DNA of 64,000 nucleotides from the NCBI RefSeq assembly GCF_038405225.1, contig NZ_CP151657.1:248001-312000 (forward strand), in the 5' to 3' direction. The position numbers and the translations under genes were made by a program. This document shows positions 25,018 to 32,966 of the stretch, piece after piece; position 1 is the stretch's first letter, and each line of letters begins with the position of its first letter. The DNA comes from Arthrobacter citreus. GTDB lineage: Bacteria; Actinomycetota; Actinomycetes; Actinomycetales; Micrococcaceae. A model generated the notes under the pieces. That model made no database searches. It saw only the letters and a list, made by a program, of their open reading frames with translations, and was not told where the DNA came from.

Positions 25018-26460
25018 ATGGAAGATCTGGACATGCTGCTTGCGGAGTATCCCGCCGCAGTGCAGGTGCCGGCAGCTGCCGTAGCGGCCGGAACAGCGGG
25101 CAGCGTTTTTGTTGTTCTGGACGATGATCCCACCGGCACCCAGTCCGTAGCAGGGCTGCCCGTCCTCACCTCGTGGGAAAAATCCGACTTTGAGTGGGCC
25201 TTCAACACCGGCACCCCCGCCCTCTATGTGCTGACGAATTCCCGCAGCCTTTCAACGCAGGATGCGGCCCGGATCAACCGTGAAATTGTCGCCGGCGCCC
25301 TGGCCGCAGCCGCGGACCGCGACATCCGCCTGTCCTTTGTCTCCCGCAGCGACTCCACTCTCCGGGGCCACTTCCCGCTGGAAACAGATGTCCTGGGCGA
25401 AGCGCTCGTCGCCGCCGGATTCCCGGCACCGGATGCCGTGATCATGGTTCCGGCTTTTCCGGAAGCCAACCGGATCACCATTGGATCGGTGCACTACATG
25501 CGCAGCGCGGGGGAGCTCCAGCCGATCGCCGAAACGGAGTTCGCCCGTGACGCAACGTTTGGCTATGCCAACTCCAACCTCAGGAACTATGTCGAGGAGA
25601 AGACCCGGGGGCGGGTGGCCGCCGGCGACGTCGTGCCCCTTACCCTTGACGTCATCCGCAGTGGCCCGGAAGCCGTCGCGGCGGTCCTCGCCTCGGTCAC
25701 CGGCGGCAATCCGGTGGTGGCGGACGCCGTGACGGAAGATGATCTGCGCCTGTTGGCACTGGGCCTGCAGCAGGCAGAAGCCGCCGGCCGGCGCTTCGTG
25801 TACCGGGTGGGTCCACCGTTTGTCCGGGCCGCCATCGGTCAGGAACAGCATGCCCCGCTGACCGCAGACGACGTTTATGGGCCGAGGAGCACCACCGGGC
25901 AGAACGCCCAAGCCGGCTCGCGCGAGGGCGGGCTGATTGTCGTCGGCTCGCACGTGGGCCTGACCACCCGCCAGCTGAACCACCTGCAGAGCACCCGCCC
26001 GCCGGCGTTTACCGCCGAAATCACTGTCGAACTCATCCTCGATGACGCGGCGCGTGAGGCGCACCTGGCCACGGTGGCAGACGCGGTGGCCTCGGCGCTG
26101 AAGAAAGGCGACGTCGTCCTGCACACCAGCCGGCTGCTGATCACGGCCGCGACGGGCGATGAGTCGCTGAATATTTCCCGCCGTGTTTCGGCCGCCGTCG
26201 TGGACGTTGTCCGCCGTGTCCTGGCCGCCAACCCGCCCCGGTTCGTCATCGCCAAGGGTGGCATCACATCATCCGACGTCGCGGCCAAGGGCCTGCAGAT
26301 CCGCCGCGCCATTGTCCGCGGGCCCATGCTCCCGGGCATCGTCTCGCTGTGGGAACCCGTGGACGGCCCGGCACAGGGCATCCCATACGTGGTCTTCGCG
26401 GGCAACGTCGGAGACGACTCCTCACTAACCGCCGTCGTTGCCACCCTGTCCAAGCCCTGA
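25018..26460 (+). CDS. Four-carbon acid sugar kinase family protein (DUF1537)
   Basis: 480 residues, the length of OtnK/DtnK/LtnK-type kinases. The N-terminal substrate domain opens VFVVLDDDPTGTQSVAG and has SRSDSTLRGHFPLE; the C-terminal ATP domain has GGLIVVGSHVGLTTRQ, FVIAKGGITSSDVAAKGL and YVVFAGNVGDD. These kinases phosphorylate 3-oxo-tetronates or tetronates at C4. GGAG lies eight bases before the ATG at 25018. First gene of a four-gene cluster behind operator site 2; the precise substrate is not readable from sequence. Confidence 0.9.
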   Translation: MEDLDMLLAEYPAAVQVPAAAVAAGTAGSVFVVLDDDPTGTQSVAGLPVLTSWEKSDFEWAFNTGTPALYVLTNSRSLSTQDAARINREIVAGALAAAADRDIRLSFVSRSDSTLRGHFPLETDVLGEALVAAGFPAPDAVIMVPAFPEANRITIGSVHYMRSAGELQPIAETEFARDATFGYANSNLRNYVEEKTRGRVAAGDVVPLTLDVIRSGPEAVAAVLASVTGGNPVVADAVTEDDLRLLALGLQQAEAAGRRFVYRVGPPFVRAAIGQEQHAPLTADDVYGPRSTTGQNAQAGSREGGLIVVGSHVGLTTRQLNHLQSTRPPAFTAEITVELILDDAAREAHLATVADAVASALKKGDVVLHTSRLLITAATGDESLNISRRVSAAVVDVVRRVLAANPPRFVIAKGGITSSDVAAKGLQIRRAIVRGPMLPGIVSLWEPVDGPAQGIPYVVFAGNVGDDSSLTAVVATLSKP

Positions 26461-26512
26461 CACACACACCCGCTCCACACCCCGCTTCCAGCACACACAA
26501 AGGATCCAACCG

Positions 26513-27409
26513 ATGAACACATCATCCGAATACACCGTCGCCGTCCTGGGCCTGGGCGCCATGGGCCTGCCCATGGCAACCCGCCTGGCCACGAGCCTGC
26601 AGGTGAACGGTTTCGACATCGCCCCTGCCCGCCTCGAGCTGGCCGGCGCCGCCGGCATCCGCACCTTCACCTCCGGGGCTGAGGCGGCAGCCGGAGCTGA
26701 CGCCGTGCTGCTGGCCGTCCGCAACGGCGCCCAGCTCAACGATGTCCTGTTCGGCGACACCGGGATCGCCGACGCCCTGAAGCCGGGCGCCGTCGTCATC
26801 ATGACATCCACCGTGGGCGTGGCCGCCGTTACTGAAGTGGCGGAGAAGCTGGCGGAGCTCAGCGTCGAGCTCGTTGACGCACCGCTGTCCGGCGGCCCGG
26901 TCCGCGCGGGCACGGGCGATCTGCTGATTGTGGTCGGAGCATCCGACGCCGCGCGGGACCGCGCCCAGCCCGTCTTGGACCTGCTGGCATCCACGCTGAG
27001 CATTGTCGGCAACAAGGCCGGCGACGGCCAGGCGCTGAAGACCGTGAACCAGCTGCTTTGCGGAGTGCACATCGCGGCAGCTGCCGAGGCGCTGGCACTG
27101 GCCAAGTCGCTGGGACTGGACGAGGGCAAAACGCTCGATGCCCTCCAAGCCGGCGCAGCCGCGTCCTTCATGCTCGGCAACCGCGGGCCGCGCATGCTCG
27201 AGGCCTATGAGGAAGGCGGGGCCGAAGTCCTTAGCCGCCTGGACATCTTCGTCAAGGACATGGGAATCGTCACCAAGGCGGCCCGCGAGGTGGCGCTGCC
27301 GACGCCGGTGGCAGCCGCCGCGGAACAGCTGTACCTGCTGGGCCAGGCTGCCGGACTTGGTGCCGCGGATGATTCCGCGGTCATCAAGGTGCTGGCTCCC
27401 GAAGGCTAG
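26513..27409 (+). CDS. NAD-dependent beta-hydroxyacid dehydrogenase (LtnD-like)
   Basis: 298 residues. The Rossmann motif is VAVLGLGAMGLPMATRLA (about 8-25); the substrate motif DAPLSGGPVRAGTGDLLIVVG and the catalytic lysine region LKTVNQLLCGVHIAAAAEALALAKSLG follow. It belongs to the 3-hydroxyisobutyrate dehydrogenase superfamily, whose LtnD/DenD members oxidise C2 or C3 of tetronates before the kinase acts. AAAGGATCC precedes the ATG at 26513. It lies 52 bp after the kinase, the usual partner of DUF1537 kinases. Confidence 0.88.
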   Translation: MNTSSEYTVAVLGLGAMGLPMATRLATSLQVNGFDIAPARLELAGAAGIRTFTSGAEAAAGADAVLLAVRNGAQLNDVLFGDTGIADALKPGAVVIMTSTVGVAAVTEVAEKLAELSVELVDAPLSGGPVRAGTGDLLIVVGASDAARDRAQPVLDLLASTLSIVGNKAGDGQALKTVNQLLCGVHIAAAAEALALAKSLGLDEGKTLDALQAGAAASFMLGNRGPRMLEAYEEGGAEVLSRLDIFVKDMGIVTKAAREVALPTPVAAAAEQLYLLGQAAGLGAADDSAVIKVLAPEG

Positions 27410-27417
27410 TCACTCCC

Positions 27418-27478
27418 CATCCTGCCGTACCTCCACCTGCACTACCCCCCACCTGCACTACCCCTCACCCGCATTACC
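27418..27478 (+). repeat. C-rich degenerate 16-bp repeats before the permease gene
   Basis: Copies of a CACCTGCACTACCCCC-like unit begin at 27434, 27450 and 27466, exactly 16 bp apart, with a weaker copy at 27418. The strand is extremely C-rich and G-poor, so the transcript would be unstructured here. Confidence 0.7.
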
Positions 27479-27503
27479 TTCACCCTGTCAAAGGAGACAC
27501 ACC

Positions 27504-28916
27504 ATGAGCGCACTGACGCTCCTGATCATCGCTGTGGCCGGCGTCGCCGTGCTGCTGCTGGCCGTGATCAAGTTCAAGATTCCGGCCTTCCTGGCACTGC
27601 TGACCGTCAGTGTGCTGGTGGCCGTTGCCGCCGGGATACCGCTGGACGAAGTAATCGCAGCCGTCCAGGCGGGTATGGGCGGCACCCTGGGTTCCGTGGC
27701 GATCCTGGTGGGCCTGGGCGCGATGCTCGGGAAAATGATCGAACTCTCCGGCGGCGCCGAGGCGCTGGCCGGCAAGTTTACGAAGATTCTCGGCTCCAAG
27801 CGGGTCACTGCGGCCCTGACCGGCGCGGCCTTCCTGCTGGCCATTCCCGTCTTCTTTGACGTCGGATTCATCATCCTGGTTCCGATCATTTACGGTTTCG
27901 CCAAGGCCGCCGGCGTCAACCCGCTCAAGGTCGGCCTGCCCGTGGCAGCCATTATGCTCGCCATCCACGTGGTGGTTCCGCCGCACCCCGGCATTGTGGG
28001 CGGCGCCGGGGTCATCGGCGCCGATATCGGCTGGATCACCATCCTGGCCCTTTCGGTGTGCGCCGTGCTCGCTTTCCCGGCGTACTTTGTGGCCCAGTGG
28101 ATGAACCGCCGGGACTACCCGATGGTGGCCGCCACCGCTGAACAGTTCCGGCTCTTCGGCAGCGGGAAGTCCGATGTGGAGGTTGAATCCGGCGCCGGCA
28201 ACACCGCCGTCAAAACATCAGTGCAGGCACCGCCATCCCCGGCGATGATCATCACCCTCATCGTCCTGCCCATCCTCATGATCATGGCCGGCACCGTCAG
28301 CGCCGTCGTCCTTCCCGATGACGCCGCCGCGCTGCCGGTCCTGAGCCTCATCGGTTCACCCGTGATCGCCCTGCTGGTGACCGTCTTCCTGGCGTTCTTC
28401 TTCCTGGGCATCCGCCGGGGCTGGAGCTCGGCGACCACCGGCGAAGTGATGGATGCCGCCCTGGCCCCCACCGCCATCGTCATTCTCGTGACGGGTGCCG
28501 GAGGCGCCTTCGGCAAGGTGCTGACCGAATCCGGCATCGGCACCGCACTGGCTGACACGCTGTCGTCGGCCGGCCTGCCCATCCTGCTGATGGCCTATGT
28601 GCTGGCCGCAGTGCTGCGGGCGGCGCAGGGTTCCGCGACCGTTGCCATCGTGACCACTGCCGGCCTGCTGGCGGCATCGGTCTCCGGCGGAGACTTCTCC
28701 GCCCTGCAGATGGCACTGATCACCATGGCTGTCGGATTCGGTGCGTTTGGCTTCTCGCACGTGAATGACTCCGGGTTCTGGATCGTGACGCGCTACCTTG
28801 GCCTGTCGGTGGCGGACGGACTGAAAACCTGGACTGTCCTGACCACCCTCCTGGGTATCTGCGGCTTCCTCCTGACCTGCGGCCTGTGGCTCGTCCTCAG
28901 TCCGCTGGCGGGCTGA
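27504..28916 (+). CDS. GntP-family gluconate/acid sugar permease
   Basis: 470 residues with about 12-14 membrane helices. Family motifs are FLALLTVSVLVAVAAGIPLDE, GLGAMLGKMIELSGGAEALA, FFDVGFIILVPIIYGFAK, VVPPHPGIVGGAG and GFSHVNDSGFWIV. AAGGAG lies before the ATG at 27504; an upstream in-frame opening only reads through the dehydrogenase gene out of frame. It presumably imports the acid sugar degraded by the neighbouring enzymes. It ends 1 bp before the aldolase gene. Confidence 0.93.
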   Translation: MSALTLLIIAVAGVAVLLLAVIKFKIPAFLALLTVSVLVAVAAGIPLDEVIAAVQAGMGGTLGSVAILVGLGAMLGKMIELSGGAEALAGKFTKILGSKRVTAALTGAAFLLAIPVFFDVGFIILVPIIYGFAKAAGVNPLKVGLPVAAIMLAIHVVVPPHPGIVGGAGVIGADIGWITILALSVCAVLAFPAYFVAQWMNRRDYPMVAATAEQFRLFGSGKSDVEVESGAGNTAVKTSVQAPPSPAMIITLIVLPILMIMAGTVSAVVLPDDAAALPVLSLIGSPVIALLVTVFLAFFFLGIRRGWSSATTGEVMDAALAPTAIVILVTGAGGAFGKVLTESGIGTALADTLSSAGLPILLMAYVLAAVLRAAQGSATVAIVTTAGLLAASVSGGDFSALQMALITMAVGFGAFGFSHVNDSGFWIVTRYLGLSVADGLKTWTVLTTLLGICGFLLTCGLWLVLSPLAG

Positions 28917-28917
28917 C

Positions 28918-29778
28918 ATGAGAGCACGCCTGAACGATCTCGTCCTGGAGCGGCTGGCGGCAGGCTCGGCCGTCCCCGCATTCACCTGCTACGACTTCAC
29001 CACCGCGCTGGCAGTGGTATCCGCCGCAGAAGACGCCCGGCTTCCTGTCATCCTGCTGGTGGCGCCGAAGACCGCCGCCGGACCCGGAGGGCTGCGGTTC
29101 ATTCGGGCACTGAGGGGGCTGGCGGACGACGCCGGGGTGCCGGTGGTGGTCCAGCTGGACCATGCCACCGACGCCGGGCTCATCCAGGCTGCCGTGACAG
29201 CGGGAGCCGATGCCGTGCTCGCTGACGGGTCCCGGATGCCTCCCGTGCGCAACGCCGAGTTCGTGGCGTCGATTGCCTCCCTGACCTCCGGGTCCGGAGT
29301 CGTTATCGAAGCGGAACTGGGCGCGCTTGGGGGAGACGAAGACGATTCCCGGGGCGCCGCGAAGCACGATCCGGCGGCGGGGATGACGGACCCGGCAGCG
29401 GTTGCCGCTTTCCTGGACGCCTCCGCGGCGGACCTGCTGGCCGTGGCGGTGGGCAATGTCCACGGCAACTACTCGGGGGAACCGAGACTCGACTGGGAAC
29501 GCATCTCCCGGATCCGGACAGCGGCCGGGACTGTGCCGCTGGTCCTGCACGGCGCCTCGGGCCTGTCTTCGGCGGACCTGGAACGGGCGGCATCCGCGGG
29601 GATCGGCAAGGTGAACGTCAACACCGAGCTGCGCACTGCAACCCTGGAAGCAGTGGCCGCCGCGTTGCCGGAAGCGATGTCCTCCGGGGCCAACATGCTG
29701 TCCCTGATGCAGGCGTGGTCACGTGCGGCCGGCAGCACTGCGGGACAAACCCTGAAACTGCTCAACGCGGCAGGATGA
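28918..29778 (+). CDS. Class II (GatY/KbaY/FbaA-type) ketose-phosphate aldolase
   Basis: 286 residues of the zinc-dependent aldolase family: VPAFTCYDFTTALAV, the catalytic Asp/zinc His in VVVQLDHATDAG, VIEAELGALGGDEDD, a zinc His in AVGNVHGNYSGEP, another in VPLVLHGASGL, and KVNVNTELR for phosphate binding. In other DUF1537 clusters the last step is the decarboxylase OtnC with isomerase OtnI; neither is here, so this enzyme probably cleaves the phosphorylated intermediate by retro-aldol. It starts 1 bp after the permease stop. Confidence 0.9.
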   Translation: MRARLNDLVLERLAAGSAVPAFTCYDFTTALAVVSAAEDARLPVILLVAPKTAAGPGGLRFIRALRGLADDAGVPVVVQLDHATDAGLIQAAVTAGADAVLADGSRMPPVRNAEFVASIASLTSGSGVVIEAELGALGGDEDDSRGAAKHDPAAGMTDPAAVAAFLDASAADLLAVAVGNVHGNYSGEPRLDWERISRIRTAAGTVPLVLHGASGLSSADLERAASAGIGKVNVNTELRTATLEAVAAALPEAMSSGANMLSLMQAWSRAAGSTAGQTLKLLNAAG

Positions 29779-29783
29779 CCCTG

Positions 29784-29824
29784 GCCGGGCCAAATCCAGC
29801 AAGGGATGCGGGATTTGGCCCGGC
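29784..29824 (+). terminator. Terminator-like hairpin after the acid sugar operon
   Basis: A perfect 14-bp stem, GCCGGGCCAAATCC against GGATTTGGCCCGGC, with a 13-nt loop, starting 5 bp after the aldolase stop. There is no clear U-tract. The right arm overlaps the -35 element proposed for the rplJ transcript. Confidence 0.7.
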
Positions 29825-29843
29825 GGTGATTCTCCCGTACTCT
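29815..29843 (+). promoter_or_regulatory. Putative rplJ-rplL promoter
   Basis: TTGGCC, 17 bp, TACTCT. Transcription would begin about 29850, at the start of the L10 leader RNA. It has a good spacer and a moderate match to the vegetative consensus. Confidence 0.45.
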
Positions 29844-29845
29844 TG

Positions 29846-30050
29846 AACTACCAAAGACCGTCGGTCGATGTGCTTTCAATCCCACCCTCGCCCTGGATCT
29901 CCAGGATCATGGGTGGAATCCGGTTGATCGGACATCCGAAAGTCCCGAGCATGGGGCGGCCTGCGCAGGTGAACGAACTCAGCTATTGGAACACATCTGT
30001 GTGTTCCGCTGCTCAGCCCCGTGCATCTGCCCGGGGCGTTTTTTATGTTC
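29846..30050 (+). promoter_or_regulatory. L10 leader RNA with attenuator hairpin
   Basis: The 5' leader of rplJ has the features of the L10 leader family: ACCAAAGACCGTCGGTC early, paired internal segments, and the L10/L12-binding kink-turn-like AGGTGAACGAACTC near 29968. It ends in an intrinsic-terminator-like hairpin: GCCCCG (30016-30021) pairs with CGGGGC (30032-30037), followed by GTTTTTTA. The terminator lies 50 bp upstream of the rplJ start, so excess L10-(L12) could favour premature termination. Family is established; attenuation here is inferred. Confidence 0.75.
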
Positions 30051-30093
30051 GGGACCCGATCCACCGGCACTATTTCCCCGGAAGGAGGGTTAG

Positions 30094-30654
30094 ATGGCAA
30101 CGCCAACAAAGGTATCGGCTGTTGAGGAAATCGTCACCGATTTCAAGGATTCAACTGCTGCCGTACTAACCGAATACCGCGGGCTCACCGTTGCACAGCT
30201 CAAGGAGCTGCGTCGTTCGCTCGGCCAGGACACCAAGTACTCGGTCGTCAAGAACACCCTGACTGGCATTGCAGCCAAGGAAGCCGGCATCGACGCGTTC
30301 GACGGCCAGCTCTCCGGTCCCACTGCAATCGCCTTCATCAAGGGTGACGCAGTTGCAGCTGCAAAGAGCCTGACGGATTTTGCCAAGACCAACCCGCAGC
30401 TGATCATCAAGACCGGTGTATTCGAGGGCAATGCCCTTGACGCTTCCGGTGTTGTTGCCCTGGCTGCCCTTGAATCACGTGAGCTCCAGCTTGCACGCGT
30501 CGCCGGTGTCCTCAAGGCACCGATGTCCATGCTGGCACGCTCGGTCGATGCACTGCGCCTGAAGCTCGACGAGGGAAGCGACTCTGCTCCCGCCGCCGAA
30601 GAGGCTCCGGCCGCTGAAGAAGCTCCGGCCGCAGAAGCAGCCACCGAAGAGTAA
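30094..30654 (+). CDS. rplJ: 50S ribosomal protein L10
   Basis: 186 residues, base of the L12 stalk and autoregulator of its own operon. The rRNA-binding N-terminal domain has AVLTEYRGLTVAQLKELRRSL and YSVVKNTLTGIAAKEAG; the L12-binding helix is in the last third (LARSVDALRLKLDEG). The final 22 residues are a low-complexity Ala-Pro-Glu tail (SAPAAEEAPAAEEAPA). GGAAGGAGG precedes the ATG. Confidence 0.97.
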   Translation: MATPTKVSAVEEIVTDFKDSTAAVLTEYRGLTVAQLKELRRSLGQDTKYSVVKNTLTGIAAKEAGIDAFDGQLSGPTAIAFIKGDAVAAAKSLTDFAKTNPQLIIKTGVFEGNALDASGVVALAALESRELQLARVAGVLKAPMSMLARSVDALRLKLDEGSDSAPAAEEAPAAEEAPAAEAATEE

Positions 30655-30731
30655 TCGCTCTTCCAATCCACACTCCGGTGCCGAGCACCATATGGTGCCC
30701 CGAGCACCACTTATAGGAAGGACGCCACATC

Positions 30732-31106
30732 ATGGCGAAGCTGACCAACGAAGAGCTCATTGCAGCCTTCAAGGAACTGTCCATCATTGAGCTTTCTGAT
30801 TTCGTGAAGCTCTTCGAAGAGACCTTCGACGTTACCGCTGCTGCTGTTGCAGTTGCCGGTCCCGCCGCCGGTGCTGCCGAGGCCGAGGAAGAGAAGACGG
30901 AATTCGACGTCATCCTCGAAGCCGCCGGCGACAAGAAGATCGCAGTCATCAAGGAAGTTCGTGCCCTGACTTCCTTGGGCCTGAAGGAAGCCAAGGACGT
31001 TGTCGACAGCGCCCCGAAGGCTGTCCTGGAAGGCGCTACGAAGGAAGCCGCAGAGAAGGCAAAGGAAGCCCTCGAGGCTGCCGGCGCCACGGTTACCGTC
31101 AAGTAG
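30732..31106 (+). CDS. rplL: 50S ribosomal protein L7/L12
   Basis: 124 residues. N-terminal dimerisation/L10-binding helices ([27 protein letters not shown]), an Ala-rich hinge (about 36-52), and the globular factor-binding domain [24 protein letters not shown] with [15 protein letters not shown]. Multicopy stalk protein that recruits EF-Tu and EF-G. It is 77 bp after rplJ and ends before a bidirectional terminator. Confidence 0.98.
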   Translation: MAKLTNEELIAAFKELSIIELSDFVKLFEETFDVTAAAVAVAGPAAGAAEAEEEKTEFDVILEAAGDKKIAVIKEVRALTSLGLKEAKDVVDSAPKAVLEGATKEAAEKAKEALEAAGATVTVK

Positions 31107-31143
31107 TAGTTTTTCCCTTCGCGGTTCCGGCCGCGGAAACGGC

Positions 31144-31174
31144 AAAGACCCCGTCCCTTTGGGACGGGGTCTTT
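31144..31174. terminator. Bidirectional intrinsic terminator between rplL and the thiolase gene
   Basis: A perfect 14-bp stem, AAAGACCCCGTCCC against GGGACGGGGTCTTT, with a TTT loop. It has a T-run at the 3' side on each strand, so it can stop both rplL transcription and the convergent thiolase transcription. Confidence 0.92.
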
Positions 31175-31206
31175 CTGTGTCCGGGCCGGGTTCCGGCCGG
31201 ACGCCG

Positions 31207-32439
31207 CTAGTTCTGTTCGCGCCAGAGAAGCAGTGCTTCGCCCTGGCCGCCGCCGCCGCACAGGGCAACGGCGGCCCGGCCGGAGCCGCGCCTCATGAGT
31301 TCATGGGCAGCCGTCAGGGCAAGCCGGGCACCCGATGCGCCAATCGGATGGCCGAGCGCGATGGCGCCGCCGTTGAGGTTGCACTGGTCCAGGTCCATTC
31401 CCAGTTCGTTCAGCGACTGGACGGCAACGGCGCCAAAGGCCTCATTGATCTCGATGAAGTCCAGATCCGAGGCGCTCCAGCCGGCGCGGTCAAGGGCGGC
31501 GAAGACGGCGTTCGACGGCTGGGAATGCAGGGTGTTGTCAGGGCCCGCCACCTGGCCCGGAACGCCGACGACGGCGAGGACGTCGAGTCCGTTGTCCTCC
31601 GCGTAGGCGCGGGTCGTGAGAATCAGTGCAGCGGCGCCGTCGGACAGCGGGGACGAGTTCCCCGCCGTGATGGTGCCTTCAGGGTCAAAGGCCGGACGCA
31701 GGCCGGCAAGAGTTTCGGGAGTGGTGTTGGGCCTGACGCCCTCGTCGGCGGTGAGAACGAGAGGCTCGCCCCGGCGCTGGGGAACGGTGACGGGAACAAT
31801 CTCCGCGTCGAAGACACCGGAGGCCATGGCTGAGGCTGCCCGGCGGTGCGAAGCGGCAGCAACTTCGTCCTGCTCCAGGCGCTTGATCGCCAGCTTCGTG
31901 TTGCCGCGCTCCGTGGAGATGCCCATGGAATCGTTGTCGAAGGCATCGGTGAGGCCGTCGTGGGCCACCGCATCCAGCGCTGAGATGTTGCCGTAGTTCC
32001 ATCCCTGACGTGAACCGGGCAGCAGATGCGGGCCGCGCGACATGGACTCCTGGCCGCCGGCAACCACCACCGTGGCTTCTCCGCCCCGGATGAGCCGGGC
32101 TGCGTCAATGACGGCGGCAAGGCCCGAAAGGCACACCTTGTTGATGGTGACCGTGGGAACGTTCCATCCGATCCCGGCCTTGATGGAGGCCTGCCGTGCC
32201 GGGTTCTGCCCGCAGCCGGCCTGGACAACATGTCCCATGATGACGGCGTGGACGTCGGCAGCCGGAACGCGGGACTTTTCGAGGGCGCCGGCGATGGCAA
32301 AAGCACCAAGTTCAACCGCGCTGAAGGAGGCAAGCTGGCCGTTGAGCCGGCCCTGCGGAGTGCGGGCTCCGCCAACAATTACCACGTCGGTCATGGCTGC
32401 TTCTTGGCCTGCTGCGGCCTGGGCTGGGCGGTTGCTCAT
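31207..32439 (-). CDS. Acetyl-CoA C-acetyltransferase (thiolase)
   Basis: Condenses or cleaves acyl-CoA (acetoacetyl-CoA formation or beta-oxidation). 410 residues from ATG 32439. The acyl-enzyme cysteine is about residue 103 in NKVCLSGLAAVIDAARL, followed by GGQESMS; the NEAFGAVAVQSL and GGAIALGHPIGASGAR histidine motifs and the C-terminal CGGGGQGEAL cysteine complete the active site. Alternative starts are 32487 and 32394 (MTDVVIVGGARTP, where family homology begins). A single gene converging on rplL. Confidence 0.93.
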   Translation of the reverse strand: MSNRPAQAAAGQEAAMTDVVIVGGARTPQGRLNGQLASFSAVELGAFAIAGALEKSRVPAADVHAVIMGHVVQAGCGQNPARQASIKAGIGWNVPTVTINKVCLSGLAAVIDAARLIRGGEATVVVAGGQESMSRGPHLLPGSRQGWNYGNISALDAVAHDGLTDAFDNDSMGISTERGNTKLAIKRLEQDEVAAASHRRAASAMASGVFDAEIVPVTVPQRRGEPLVLTADEGVRPNTTPETLAGLRPAFDPEGTITAGNSSPLSDGAAALILTTRAYAEDNGLDVLAVVGVPGQVAGPDNTLHSQPSNAVFAALDRAGWSASDLDFIEINEAFGAVAVQSLNELGMDLDQCNLNGGAIALGHPIGASGARLALTAAHELMRRGSGRAAVALCGGGGQGEALLLWREQN

Positions 32440-32966
32440 GGCGGGAAATCCACTTTCGTCGTTGAAATTGTCAGGGCCGGCGTGCATCTCAGCGGATTAC
32501 AATGTGCCCGGATGCAGCGGCGCTGGAATAAGGGTACGCCAACGGCCGGGGGCGGGGGAGAGCCGCGTCACGCCGGAATGAGGCCCTGCACACCGCTGGC
32601 ACGCACAATCCGGACATCGTGCGCTAAGATATTGGTATCCGATGCGTCAGCGGTGCGCCGGTGTTGCCTGTAGCTCCCCGTTCCACGGATCCGGTGGTCG
32701 AATGAAATCGACAATCACATCAACCGGACCGGCGGGTCGAGCCAAGCAGGGTTGCGGCGCCGGGTAGACTTGTCTGCCCATAATGCCCTATAGTTAATAT
32801 TTGCTTCCCTCTCTTAACCTTCAGCCTTCATATAGCGGTGGGCTTTGTCCTGTGCCTGGCAGCGTTTCGCGCGCCCGGCGGGATGCAAGGACGCACGCGG
32901 ACCAGGTCCGTTCTGTGCAGAGAAGGAGGCGCGAAACACGCCTGAAGGTCTGTGGAAGGATCCCTC
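32440..32966 (+). other. Long upstream region of rpoB
   Basis: About 530 bp without a gene. It holds a TAGACT hexamer at 32765-32770 like the -10 candidates of other translation genes here, followed by an A/T-rich patch (CATAATGCCCTATAGTTAAT) at 32779-32798, the most AT-rich spot in the gap and the likely promoter. The remaining 170 bp would be an untranslated rpoB leader with no clear terminator. The left part would carry the thiolase promoter on the other strand. Confidence 0.5.

Noticed and set aside
27138-27503. N-terminal extension of the permease through the dehydrogenase gene
   Set aside because: It overlaps a well-supported gene in another frame, and AAGGAG plus ATG at 27504 gives a normal GntP start.
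22427-29824. Region between rplA and rplJ as a recent horizontally acquired island
   Set aside because: GC content and codon use look like the rest, and there is no integrase, tRNA attachment site or transposase; only the gene content looks accessory.
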